Assembly: GCF_905475465.1 (NCBI RefSeq)
Contig: NC_062236.1
Span: 9,930,001 to 9,994,000 of the forward strand
Origin: Pieris napi
Taxonomy: Eukaryota > Arthropoda > Insecta > Lepidoptera > Pieridae
Direction of reading: 5' to 3'
DNA: 64,000 nt
A model generated the notes under the pieces. It was not told the DNA's origin, searched no databases, and saw only the letters and a program-made list of their open reading frames with translations. Positions 20,913-35,900 of this stretch are shown here, piece after piece; within the stretch, counting starts at the first letter, position 1, and every line of letters starts with the position of its first letter. The translations under genes were made by a program, and so were the position numbers.

Positions 20913-23900
20913 CTGTGTAAATACTATTTATTAGAAACATTACACCTGGGAGCTGCAAATGTTGAAAAAACTACGCATTCCGTTTGATTGAAATTGGTCA
21001 ACCACATTGGAAATAGTTTTTTTCAACCACATTGGAAATCGTTTTTTTTCAATTTAACAGCGAAATGCTTTTACTATCGAAACAAAAATATTAACGCAGA
21101 TATTGACTGGTGATGATAATGATTGACTCAAATATTTTAGAAGTCAATGGCATTTAAATTCTAAACTTCTGTGTTAGTCCTAGTTTATATGTACGCCTTT
21201 GGCTTGTGAATCTAGCATTATCTGATCTGATCATAGACAGACATAGACATAATATCTATTACTAACAAAACACACAAAATAATCAAAAAAATAATGAAAG
21301 ATTTCATTTTTTTTTTCTTTTAAAGAACAAGATATAATACTTTTATCTAAACTGATAAATATATTACATAGATGGTAGTAATGGTGAATTTACCTTCAAC
21401 TGGCCAGATGATACCACATAACAACATCATGGGCAAGAATGAGCCGAGTGCTAGATATGTGGCTGTTCTTTCAGTATCGCAAACGCAGGAAACTACAAAA
21501 CCTGAAAGACAAATCATAATTATTACCAAATTTGTTAAAATTCGCACTATTCGCAATATTCTAATATACAAATAGGAAAGATTTGTATCTGACGAATAAA
21601 CTCAAAAACCTCGTGAGTAGTAGCAATATATATTAGCCCTTTTTTTTTTAAGAGGTGAAAATGCGCTTACGCAGGCCCGCGCCATGGATGTCGAGTTTGA
21701 CACGGTGACTGTGGGGCTTGGTCTACAAAGCCCTCTGCTTTTTAAAGGGATAGCGAGACCCTACCCACTAAAAACAACCTCACACCTCCACACGCCTTTA
21801 AGATGGGTTCACCAAGGCATTCAACCCTTGGACCCGGGCTCAATAAATAGAGCTCAATCAAGACCTGCGGTTACGGGTCGCTCGAGACCGAGAAACAATA
21901 TATTAACCCTGAATAACATAGGCTATATTAATATACGATATTTCGACTATGATTTGCGTGTTGTTTCCACGAGAATGTACGTGCGTGCTCTTATTTCACC
22001 ATACCTCCTGCTGATAGAGGACAAGTCTTTGTTTTAATTTCTTTTATTATTATTGATTACTTAAGAAGAAGTGAAACATGGTGTAATGGTTGCAGCTCCT
22101 TACAAACAACTTGGCGATTAATAAGAGTGGCGGAGACTTTATTGCCAGTTCTTCTATGTAAATATAAAATAAAATCATTTAATATGTATATATTTTTTGA
22201 CGGTCATAAGTGTACATTGTGTTAAATTGTATAACCTATATGAATAAAATTTAACATTTTGACTTTGACTTCAATACGCACTTATATAAAATTATACAAA
22301 CAAGGATATATTATCATTGCCATCCGTATTTTTTGTAAGCTTACATAAAAACATATATTTCGAGTTAAAAATATATTTATAAATATAATTATATATTTTC
22401 TTTAACATTTTATATCTAAGTTACGTTTATTTATTATTCGTTTTTTCACGCGGAAATAGGGCGTAATGAAAGTGTTCTGTCCCGGAAAGGTGTCCCAGTT
22501 TTTCCACTAGAATAAAGTCGCAAGACTAAAAATAAATAAAGTTGAAGGTTGATGTATCTTTTAATATTCTTATGAATACTTAATGCTTTTGAATTTATAA
22601 TTTCGATACTATACAACTTTAATATTTAGTATTGCTATCAGAATAATACCGAGAATGAGTTTTACAGGCCACCAGACTTCTGGTTTTGCCATGAATTAGA
22701 CAAATATAAACGTGATGCTGTAAAGCTAAAGATGGCAGATACAGTAAAATCCGAAACATTTTAACTTTAAATAAGCGTTATCAGTTTTATTTGAAGTCCT
22801 TATGTTCGTATGCATTTGTTTTATGATTGTACACAATTTACGTTAGATTTTGATTTAAAATCAGTCAACATTTCATCAAAATCAGGTCTATAGTTTACAA
22901 GATATGGGTATCCATGATGACATGTAAAATTCATTTTTGTTGTAATTTTTAATACATAAGTTTAAGTTCGTAAATAAATAAATATGAGTATTATTATTTT
23001 TAGTTGAAAGGTATTTGAACTCGATTATTTTTTTATTGTTACATATTGAAGCCGTTTAAACGCACATACTTATCGCTTGACATCTGAGTCAGTGGGTTTT
23101 GTATAAAAGTTGAACATGAGATATTTATACCAATTCTAAATTCAGTATATAAGATAGTAATGGGGCTTTCTAATAAAATATCTAGTATCTTGTCTATCTA
23201 AAAAATTGTTGGTTCTTAAGTTTTCCCTGGTTCGAGGAAGTACTATTTATAGTGAGACTCGCCAGTAACAACTGCTTAAAAGCACTCGAGTTATGTAAAT
23301 TTATAACATTTCGTGAACAAATGTAATTTGCATGAAAACAATAGAACACCGCACTTTGCCAATTAGTTCTTGCAAATAGTCCTGTAAAGTTTCCTTTATC
23401 CCTATATAACTAGCTACTGAAGTAATATAATGTTCACATAGTTAGTTATTTATTATATATTAGTATTATTATAAATATCAACTCGCATTATTACGCTAAA
23501 ATCTCTATAACTACATTTTTCATATTTCCATATCAACTCGAACATAGCCTAGCTTAATATACACAAAGCACCTCATAGCAGCCTCTATGCAAGTAATTAT
23601 TGCATTCAACATTTCCTTAAACAATGCATAATAAAGATCTTACCAAAGGTCATTCCACACAGGCCATTAATGAGGGTCAGAACAATAACCCAACCCAGAG
23701 ATCCTTTGAGGGTCAGACCGAAGATGACGAAACCGACAATCAGCACCATGGCCGTCTGGAATATCATCACCAACATTTGGACTATGACGTGTGAGAAGAG
23801 GATCTCGGTACCTGTTGACAAAACCCAATAAATATTAATTAATCGATCAGTTAAGAATTTTTCTCCATATGTTAGTATTTAATTCGTATGTTAGAATTCT

Positions 23901-26900
23901 AAGCCTTCCACGAGGCTTTGCTTTTTTTTAGGTGATTACTATATATCAAGTAGGCTACAGACAGTACAGAAGGAAAATTATTTTTCAGGATTAATAAACT
24001 GTCTGTGACTCCTAAGAACTACACGTAATAATAATATTAAATAAAGAAAAATTATAATTAAAGATTTAATTTGGCGCCTGGTAGATAATACCGGTGACCC
24101 CAGAGCTAAAGCTTTCCTCGCTCAACAAATAAGTATTGCAATACAGTGAGGAAATGCCAACATTAAAGGTACAGGACCAAACTTTTTAAATTTGTTTTAA
24201 TTTTCTTTTTATTAATTTTTAATTATTTTTATCATTACTATGTAATGTAAATACTGTCTATTTGATTGTTATGAATACTAATAACCAATTTCTTATGATT
24301 AAGATCTATTTGAATGATATTTGTTTATTACAATTAATTTCTGAATAACAGGCGATGCTGTCCTTTAAAAAGTTTACGAGAGCTTCAAAGTTTTTAATGT
24401 GAAGCACCCGCCGCGAGCGAGTTTGCATACAGCCTTAAGCAATTAACAACTATTGCAAAACAGAAAATTATCGATTGGTAGCTGAGAAGTCTGCTAGAAT
24501 TCAAATATATTGGGAATTTGACCTGTATATATATAATAAATTCATTATAACTTAGGAGTATGAACGTATGCTTTCATTAAGTTAGGTCTTTGAATAATGA
24601 GAATGTTCAACAACAAAGCAGTTTTGTTTTGTATGCACTCGAGTTAAAGGCTAAGTTTAAATTAATTTTAATTAAAAAAGTTAGAATATTAGCAACGATA
24701 GTCTATTGGAGGTTTGCTAGATTTTACAACAAAATTAAGTAATAGATTTCTCTTGAAAAATACCATTATAGAATAAATGCACAAATTTTTCACGAGTTTC
24801 CTGTTTTATATTCAAATTTCAGATTTATTCCTATATTAAAAGATAATTTACCTGTTATACCGGAAACAAGTGATCGTTCAAGTATACCGTCGTTCCGTTC
24901 TGCCAACATGGAACCGGAAGTCAACGCGACTGCCAGGAAGAAGATGATTCTGAAATAATATGATAATTAAATACTGAATGGCTTTCCCGTGCTTGTTATC
25001 CTAAGAGCACAAGGAAAATTGTCAAAAATAGGCAAATTATTTAGCAATTTCTTTCCCTGAAGTAAAACACCGTTTAATATTAAATAAATGTACTTGATTA
25101 CTTAATACTTGATCAGTTATTTCCAAAATTTATCTAATATATAAAATTCTCGTGTCACAATGTTCGTTCCCATACTCCTCCGAAACGGGTCCTCCGATTC
25201 TTATGAATTTTTTTATGCATATTCAGTAAGTCTGAGAATCGGCTACTATCTATCTTTCAAACCACTCAATGTTAAGGGTTGTGCCATCCCTAAATTTTAA
25301 TTTTATTTTTTACACAAAACTTTTTGTTTTTATTTTTTTATGATAAAGCATACAAAAATACATACAACCCTTAATTGTCACCCTCTCGAGTCAACCCCTA
25401 TTTTTTATTATTGTAGATAGTTATATTTATTAAATTAAAAAAGTTTCCTAGAAATAATATACATGGCAAAACGACTTTTGCGGGTCAGCTAGTATATTTT
25501 TATAAATAAGCTAGCGGCCTATCTCAGCATCGCTGGACAATTATTTTAATAAGATGAAAATTAATATAGCCTTTGCTACTTGGGAATAATATAACATTCT
25601 AATATCGAAAGAATTTTTTACATCGATCCAGTATTCGTTACAAAAATACAACGTTTTTCTATTTATAGTATTAATATAGGGCATTATGACAAGTTTCGTT
25701 ACTTTAACAAGTTGACAACAACAGATATGATAATATTCTTGAAAATCTTTCCTAACTTACTAGTCTACTGAAAGGAAAGTTTTATATAAAGGAAAATATT
25801 GATTCAAGAAACTAACATTCGCGAACAGCGGAACTAATTGCAAAGATGGGGTAAATAAACACTTTATATATATCATCAAAACGTAAATTTATAATTAGGA
25901 TTTCCTCACTAAAACCGTGCTATATTTATTTTTTAACAATTCAACAATTACTTGATCATTAAATTGTTTATAGGATCCGTTTTAATAATGCATGTGTAAA
26001 TTTAATCCCCAATTATAAATATAATTAAAATTTACTTACGTAAGGATAACACCGGGTCCCGCGAAGTCTGTGAAATTAGGGACCTCCAAACCGTAAATGG
26101 GGTTATGAAACTGAAAATTAATCGAAAAATAAATTACATTTTTGTGTAAACATTGATACAGGAAAGGAATAATTCTAATTTAGTTGATATGAATAAAACA
26201 TAATATATCCCACACAGAAACACCGGTCATTCATATTTAACGTTTACCAAAAAAAATCATTACAGAATGGCAACGAGATTGAAAAAGGAAAACCGGAAGC
26301 AAGAAATGGGCAGACGATAAAAAGAGAATAGGAGGCACAACTTGGACAAGCTAACATCAGATAATAATGGAAGCCGCTGGAAGAAGCCTATGTGTCACAG
26401 GACACGCTGATTACCAAAAACGGGTTATATGATGTATTACATTAAGTTAGGTTATGTAACTTAAATAAGTGTTTATATACTGGGTGTAATAAAGGCTTAA
26501 TAATAATAATAAGGTATTAAGGGCATAATTTAGTAGGCAGTGGAGTATGTCAAAATGCATTACATTCCGAAATTTGGTTCTAGTCAACGTCGCTATTTAA
26601 AAACGGGACTTACAAACGAATCTTATATAGTTTGATATATACCTTATAACATTATAGACTTTTCAGACCGACGATTCAATTATATTTTGATGCCCACGCG
26701 AAACCAACAAAGTAATCAACTAATATTATTTGTTACTAAAATAACAATGCTAAAGATATCGTCTTAGTTAATAATTCATTTATTCTCTTGAAGTTAAAGT
26801 AAATTCTGTAATAATTTATTATTACAAATATTATATTTCAAATATTTTGAAAGCTTGGAACACCTGTTTTTAAAGTCATATACATTGTAGATTTTTTTTC

Positions 26901-29900
26901 ACTGAAAGCTTCTAAATCAACAAATGAGTATTTTCTAAAGTTGACTTAATATAAATCTGTTATGGTAATTAAATTATTTCAAAAATAAAACAATATAAAT
27001 TATTAGCGATTTTTATTATTTGACAACCAATTTGAGTTCCAAAAATACCTCGTCAATAAAATAACGCTCAAAACAACACGAGCGTTTATGATAGCTACTA
27101 GTCTCTCAATTAAGGCTCACACCGACCGGAAGGAAAGACACGAAAGGGACGCAGCCTAGAACGATGGACCGACCAAGTAGTACAAAAGCTGGTGATCGTA
27201 AAAGTTGGTAATACCGATGCTGTTTCTGTAGTTGTCACGCTCCGCAGTAAGCAAGCGATAGGAGGAGAAAGAAACGGCGGTGACCAGCTAGTGTTAAGAT
27301 GTTAAAGAATCTTCTTAACCATCTTAAATTAAGCGTGTTAGTACCGTGCTTGTGAACATGCTAATCTTATATATGAAAAAACAGAGTAGCAATGGTAGCT
27401 AAAGTATTAACTTAAGATAGAATTGTATATTTATTACAAATTAAAGCTTTCTTTTTACAAAGGCGTCAGCTTGAAAATTTTAAAAGCAAAATCAAAATAT
27501 TCCGGCTTAATTTTAATTAAGATGAAAATGTTAAGCTTTGCTTTTTTAATTATAATGATAAATAAAGGCGTTAATTAACACTACTCTATAGAAAAAATAT
27601 TTTAATAATATCTCAAACAATTTAAAACTTTCGGTGGGTCATTCGCACGATATGAATTATGTATATTGCTTTTAAAATACCTTTTTTTTTAGATTGGACA
27701 ATTCACACCAATTGACGTAGTCCCATTCTAAGCTGGTGAAGCTTGTGTTATGGGTACTAGGCAACGGATATACATACATATTATAGATAGATAGTCATAT
27801 AAATACATATTTAAACACCCAAGACCTAAGCACAACACCAAATGCTCATCACATCTATGTTTGTCTCAGCCGTGGATCGAACCCGGGACCCATGGATTCG
27901 CAGTCAGGGGCACTAACCACTAGACCAATGAGCCGTCGAACGTCGAACGTTTTATTGAAATAATGACATTTAAGACTTAAAAAAAATGTCTTAAATAATT
28001 ACAGTGACAGGTATGGACAGCATCCTCTTTGGAAGATTGCACACATAGGTCAGCTGTTCGGTAGCCTCCATGAACGCAAGCTGAATGTCTCGCAGCAACA
28101 TCCACTCGACTTGTTTATCTGTGAACACAGAATATAATTAAGAATAAACAAAGCGTATAAGGAGATATATGAGATATATTTTTTTAATTTACTGTTGTGT
28201 TTTGGTTTTACAGTAATTATTATTTTGAGGCACAGCTTAGATTAGGCTCTCTTATTTGTTATTTATTGAAATAATTGTAAAAAAGTAAGAAAAATCTTTA
28301 TAATTTTACCAATTTTTCTATGTTTACGCATTTCAATATTTTTATGTACTAACAATATAAACAAAAAACTTAAAATACAGTAAATAATAACCATCAAATA
28401 CCCCACTACGAATCGTTCTATTGGTAATTTAGATAATTACTGCGTAATAAGTCAGCTACACGATGTCTTATCATATTATCTAACCCCATTTAGTTTGAGA
28501 GTATGAAAAATATTGGTCTCATTTTGTCTCCGGTACTACACTAGTACGTTTACGTCAAAGATATTTTAATAATAACGAAATCCTTTAAGATTTACTATAA
28601 TAAGAGCAGTTCCTCCAATACTGTTTGATTGTGTTTCTTAGCACTTACGTATGCTACGCATGCCTCTATGGCTCAATGGTTAATTTATTTAATTATTTAT
28701 TTATTAATGAAAGGATATTTAGTTCCTTAATATTTACAAACTAGATAGAGAGATTAGTTAAAGTCAATAACAATAGTTAAAAGCTGTGAGGTAATTGCCA
28801 TCCCTAAAAGCCTTGCTTAAATAAAAGCAACAATTCCCTAGCAATTATTCAAGATAGTTTCCGGTGAATTCCCCAGTGTGCAATAAGGAAGATTTATACT
28901 TAGATTGGTTTCTAAATGGTCTTTTGTTGGTAACACAAGTTCTACTTTCTATTGTTTTGTGGGAATTAATTTGCATCTCTTTGGATTATTCAAGAAATTT
29001 TATATATATAGCTGGAACACGCTTTTATTTAATTTAAGCTCGGTTCTGCGTTATATTTAAACAATGAGAGAATAATCATTTTGAATAGTCTTTTAAAAAT
29101 ATTACTAAACACAAATATGCAATATCTTAGTACAATAGTCCGCGAGCCGCAAGATGTTTTTTTTACTACTCGACTGCCACAAAATGTTTAGCGTAGGCAT
29201 TGGACCATAGAATTCCTGACTCAATAATAAACTAAGATTAAGTCAAAGGGAAAAGTGTCAAAAAGAAGCTCTTGTGTGCTTTGAAACATCTGAACTTTAA
29301 AATGACTTGGAATTAATTGCAATTATATTTTTATATATTATTAATACTTTTGGTTAATAAGATTGCCGACCGCTGCCCTAGTACACTGGGAATCAAGTCC
29401 CAAGTGAAATAGAATTGATATTACATCGTACCGTTAAAAGTTGTGGAGATGCGACACTCGATCTAATCCAGAGTCTCTGCTATTCCATGACGGATTATCA
29501 ATACCCACTATAACCACCTCGGGTCTATCATCTCGCACCCGCACAAAATTTTAAATTTAACGGCAAAAAAGCCGGTAAAATTGTCTTTATAATATTAAAA
29601 CCCTTTTCGTACTTTGAACGACATTCTCGCCGACCCATATATTTTTTTCTTTTTCGCTTCAGCGAATTTATTCCTCTATCCTGAATATTTAACCTATCAA
29701 AGGCTGAGTGGAATGAACAAAGGCTGTGCTTTTTATTGAATATGACTTGCTATTTTCACACGAAAAGCCTCTTTTACGTCCGAGGCGATCCTTAAATGAT
29801 ATAAGAACATAAAATGTAATAGATTTTAGGTACGAAATATCTTCTAGAATCGGAGCGTTTAACCAATCTTTTGAAATAATATAATGTTAGAAATTTTTTG

Positions 29901-32900
29901 AAGTGAAACCTCTTTAGGTGCATAAGGGTAATTTTATTAAAAAACATCAGGAAGATGTGCAGCGTTTTTGTCGAAGAAAAGGCAGAGAGCGATTGAGACG
30001 GAGTGAGAAGGCTGAATTATCTTATAGAAATTCTATTTTTAAAATTAAAATTACGTAAAGAGAATTTATTAAGTATTTTAGTATTTTATATTTTATGCAA
30101 AATAATTTATTGAAATCTCAAATGACGAATTGTAAATTAAAATGCCACGTGGTTAAATGACAATTACAATTAAATTCTTAACATATTATCTTCCTTTTTC
30201 CCTCCCTCTAAGTCTCGTAAATGTAAAGTTTTAGATTTGTATAAATTGGAACAAGACTTAAAAATTTGTTTGCCAAAGAAGTTTCACTTCTGACATGTGT
30301 ACTTTGTACGCACGCACTTTTTTTTAGTGGTAAATCCATCAAAGATAATTTTCTATAGCTTTAGCGAGAATATATCCTGAATATCTAAGTACAACATGAA
30401 ATAAATAGAATATTAATATTACGTATTATATCATGTAATTAATAAATCAAAGATTCGCTAGGTTTCTCACAGGAGCATGTTTCACTAAGCAATTATTTTA
30501 TAATACAATGTTTTAAATAGTTGACATCTTTTTTATATTTCTTATTTAAATTTGTGATTTTTATTTTATATTTTTGTAGTAAAGTGGTCTCGTCCTATAA
30601 TAACTTCAACCCCTTCATTAGACGTAATTAGACGCACGTGAAAATTATGACTTCTGAAAATACCCTCAGGATTTATGTCACTAAGCATAAAATTATACAT
30701 CCTTATATTTAGTGGTGCTACTGTATTTTATGGATCTACCCTCTTATTCATACTGTACTAAATCTTACAACGTTTTGTTTAACAAAAGGATTGAAGTTGT
30801 CTCTTCATTCCTGTGTAAGCAATTTGATTTTTTTTGTCATAGGACTGATTTTCTACCAAAACATTTTTATTTCAGTAAATAAAAGAATAATATTCAGACA
30901 ATATTAAAGAATAACTCCTTAATTATATCTAATTCCACCATTTTTAATTAAAGTATAGTCTGTGTCTTTTTAACACAGCGTAACACAACTTGACAGAAAG
31001 AGATTTGCTTTCAGTTTGCATTATCTGTGAAAAAATCATAGACGCTGCGGCGATATTATCTATGACAAATCATAGCTCAGATAAGTGTGAACAACAATAT
31101 TTATTAACCTTAGTATGAATTTGACTAAGTATTAACGACGAATGAAATATCGATATAAAAATATTGTATCTAACCACGATTGACCACAGATGTCAAGACT
31201 ACAGAACACTAGACTTGAAGACTTTCTTCAAATCTTAATCAATTTTATTATATAACGATATCTGTGTTCAATGAAACGAAGGGCTAGCGTAAAATTGTTT
31301 TGGATTTTGACATACGGAAGCAAAGTTACACATACTATTTAGACTAGGCAATGCTCCATTGGCAACAACAGATTTTTACTAATATTCTAATGGTCCAAGA
31401 TCCCAGGGCCGCCAGACATCACGTATTTTCTGACGGATGAAATGTGGACGATTGGGTAGTGTTAGTATGTACTATGATCGTATGCCTACCTGCTAGCTTG
31501 GTCAAACGGCCAATTTCCAGGTATCAGGTAATCAAGGTACACAAAAACATTACTTACTTCACGTAAATTCTCATGGCTGATTTTTATATATGTTTTCGAG
31601 TGTATAGTTAAAAATAAATTGTCAATACTCCCAGACACTTTCCGTCGGCCATATTGCTTAACAGACGCTTTAAGGGTCTCAAAATAATTAGTCAACTTCA
31701 CGTAAATTCTGACGCTCCATTTTTATATATGTTCATCCGACAACTATTTTAAAAGCTTTGACAAGAAGACAGACCGATCCAAGGGGCCAATCATCCCCTA
31801 AACTAAATTTTAATATCTCTATGAGTGAGAGAGCATTATCTACGCGCATGAGACTGAGTGAGACCGACTGCGCTGTTAAAGCCATGAAAATTACTTGAAA
31901 AATTATTATTATTCAAAAAGGGCAAGCAAAAGCCGTTTAATATTTTGAAGAAAAATGAAGAGTACCAACAAAGCATTTCACCGTTTTGGTACGTTGGATT
32001 TTGTTGGTGATGTAGATGAAGAAGAACGTGTATTCAACATAATACAAAAATTTATCTGTGATGTTTACAATTTTCCTGGAATAATTGATGTAGATGCTGC
32101 CAGACTACAGTTGTTTATCATTTACATACATGATATCTGATATAAATGAAGAATTCAATCGAAAGAATTTAAGAAACTTCGATGCCTGTAACTTACCACC
32201 TTGTAAAAGTGAGGTTGGCAACAGTTTCGACGGGCTAGCTTTGGAACAATGCAAGTATGAAGATGATAAATATTTTCAACCCCGAAAACAATGGCTGGAC
32301 ACTACAAGATGGTAAATATGATTTTCATTGGTTCGATGGAGATCAATTACCGGGTTTTGTCAGTGAGTCGCTGGAAGAACAATCAGGTAAATTATTTTCG
32401 TTTCTCATATTATTTGTATCTTTTTAGTTTTTTCAGACCTTCATTGTTTAACTTGTTTTTTACAGAGGAAGAAAATAAGGATAATGCTGATGATGACGAT
32501 CACGATTTAGATATTCAATTTCAAGATTGATATTTGATGATGATGATAATGAAGATTAAAAGCCACTGTTAAGAAATATTGAAGAATTAATATTTTTCCA
32601 CTTTGTTTCCAAATTTCCAATAAATAATTAATTAAAAAATTGCTGCTATTTAAATATAAGTGGTATTTTTAAAAAATATTTTTTAGTTCTAATTAATAAA
32701 TTGAAAAAAAAAAAAAATGTCGGCTAACTTTAGTATTATTTATTATGTGTCAATTTTTTTCTTATTTTTGTTGCTACAATTTACTGGTCAACAAAAGTTC
32801 TAAAAATTATAAAATATCTGTTCAAGTAATTTTCATGGCTTTAACAGCGCAGTCGGTCTCACTCAGTCTCATGCGCGTAGATAATGCTCTCTCACTCATA

Positions 32901-35900
32901 GAGATATTAAAATTTAGTTTAGGGGATGATTGGCCCCTTGGATCGGTCTGTCTTCTTGTCAAAGCTTTTAAAATAGTTGTCGGATGAACATATATAAAAA
33001 TGGAGCGTCAGAATTTACGTGAAGTTGGCTAATTATTTTGAGACCCTTAAAGCGTCTGTTAAGCAATATGGCCGACGGAAAGTGTCTGGGAGTATTGACA
33101 ATTTATTTTTAACTATACACTCGAAAACATATATAAAAATCAGCCATGAGAATTTACGTGAAGTAAGTAATGTTTTTGTGTACCTTGATTACCTGATACC
33201 TGGAAATTGGCCGTTTGACCAAGCTAGCAGGTAGGCATACGATCATAGTACATACTAACACTACCCAATCGTCCACATTTCATCCGTCAGAAAATACGTG
33301 ATGTCTGGCGGCCCTGGGATCTTGCTCTATAATGATTAGCTAAACTATCTATTATCTACTTCATTTAACGGCAACCCTATTTTGTGTCAACACAAGTCCA
33401 TACGTATTTCTTCAAATATATCGTAACGAAAGTATATTTTAAAGTCTAGTTTTAGATAAAGACTAATGTGAACCTGCAACCCTTTATTTTTGAGAGAATT
33501 TTCGTTTACTAAATAGAATTTTCCCTCTGTCTGAACCTTATTATCATTACAAAAGAAAATGTACATTTTCTTTATTGAGCCATCTTACTCCCTTATCTTT
33601 ATAGGACAGTAAGGTAGAAAAGCTTAAGAAAATTATTTTCTAATGTCGTTCATTTTTGTTAAAATTGAATTTAATATTGTCTTATTTACTATGTAATTCA
33701 TAATTTTTAACACGCAATATCTCATCAACATAATATGTTGTTACCAAATAAGTTTTAAATTAGGTGATTATTTGGTTTATAACCGTTTAAATTGTACAAT
33801 ATTTAATGACATTCCGTTCCATGCACATGTGGTGCTTCATATATTTGGTGGTGTTTTATCAATGGAATAAACATCGAGATATGAATACCAATGACGCTAG
33901 AACCTCTTTAGGTTTGGGCTTAAGATTTATGTATCTTTCGTGATCATTCTAAATATAGTTTTTTCTAAAAGGCAAGTAAGTGATCAGCCTTCTGTGCCAG
34001 ACACGCCGCCTTTTTTCACGGTATAAACATGCGAGCATGCGATTCATTGGTACACAACCGGGGTGCCAAACCTACGACCTCAGATGACAGTCGCGCGCTA
34101 ATTCCACTGAACCATAACGAGTTGGTTATTAGTTAGTTATGGACTATATTTTATGTACTATAATATATATAACATAATTAAGCAAAGAGTTTACAGCGAA
34201 GTGAGAAAATTCATACAATATATTCCCTTCGAGTAGTGTAATTATTACACATATGCTATCAATCTCAGTCTTCCTGTGATATACGTGTGTATTGATCAAG
34301 AAGATTAATTACGTAGATTGATTGCTAAGAAATAGAGGCTTATTAAGGAATAATGGGTAGTGTATTGTGAGAAAACAGGAAAGCGAAACAAATTAATTTT
34401 CGTAAGGATTTAGATATCTCCGGACAAATTTTCCGAGAATATGGCGAACAGAATTGTCTTCATATTAATTTATTTATTTCGTAATACAGCTAACAAAAAT
34501 AATATATAATAGAAACAATTATACTTAAGATAAAGCCAATGATGGAATACATAATATATACAAAAAGGATCAAATATCTACGAAAGCAATCAATAACAAT
34601 TAAGGAATACATTTAACTAAGTATCTAATTCGGCTGTTTTGTGTGATGGTGTAAAAGTGTGGGTGTGTACGTGAGAGTGTGTGCGCGGTGTGCTCATGAT
34701 GGATATTCTTAATACTCCTTTTAATATTCCGCGATAGCTTAAACAAGTCAAGGCTTAAATAGTGGTCGCAAATGATTTGTCAAACTAAATCATGATATAT
34801 TCAAGACATACGTTGCAGCAACTAAATTACAAAGATAAATTGCCGTAAAACCTAAGATATATTACGCATTCTCAATTTTGGCGATCTTAATTATAACTGA
34901 CAGTTACCAGGATTACTCCGTCTACCATTTAATTGCTATCTGTGAAGGCCAGCTTAGGGCAAATTTGATAGAATGGCCTTATGAATACGATGGCACTAGT
35001 ATGCGGTGTATAGGTCAGTTTTATTTGTTATAACAATGGATCGTTGAGCTGGATTTTATATGCCTCTAAGGGCAAACAATAACTATCTAATAAAGTCCAT
35101 CTAGTATCAATAGAAACATTAAAAACGAAACGCTAAAGTCCGCTGACCTTTCCCAAGCTTCTTTTAGCGTTACAGATTCTTCTTAATAGCATACTATCGT
35201 AATATATATTACATGCAACTAACAAAGTTAAAATGTAACTGACTAAAAGCGGTGATCATTTCGATTTCAAACATGTTGATTTTAACCGTTAGATACTAAC
35301 TACGGAACATTTTACGTAAAATATAATTAAATCCAAAACTTCATCATAAAAAGGGTAATTTGCATACAAATTAAGTTTCCGCCATCGAGGTAATCAAATT
35401 TCGCTTGTGTGACCGAAATTCACACCTTTTTAATATAATTTTGGATATCGCAATATTCTGTGTAATGTAAAGACTGCAATTGTGACAAAATTGTACGTCT
35501 GACGCACTTCATTAGATGTAATGAATTGAAGTTTTGTGATGTTTACTTTTATAGTTATTTTTATTTCATTATTCCTTTTTTTTTAAACTACTAAATATTT
35601 TATTTATAATATACAAATGGGTAATGTATAAATTATTATGATATTTGAAACATCAATCGCACTGGGACCTTTTTGGGACTACGACCTCAAATATTTAAAT
35701 GGGAGATTTGGCTTAAAAAATCGAAATAAAAAATCTATCGAATATCATTAATATAATTATAAGTTGTCCGATAATGATAGGGACATACTCAATAGAAAAT
35801 ATTAAGAGTTAAGAAACACAATTTGTCCTGAATTTGATTTTCGCGGAAAACAATAATTGTTTTCGGTTAAGTTTGGCTAGGGTCGCACAATATTACATTT

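Noticed and set aside
21684..22037. 117-codon open frame on the + strand
   Set aside because: It continues into a recurrent LINE-like 3' end and its text looks like repeat sequence. Treated as part of the repeat.
31486..31701. 71-codon frame and its near-identical twin at 33019-33234
   Set aside because: They are the two inverted arms of one element, so similarity reflects the repeat. The start codon used is not convincing; kept only as a property of the arms.
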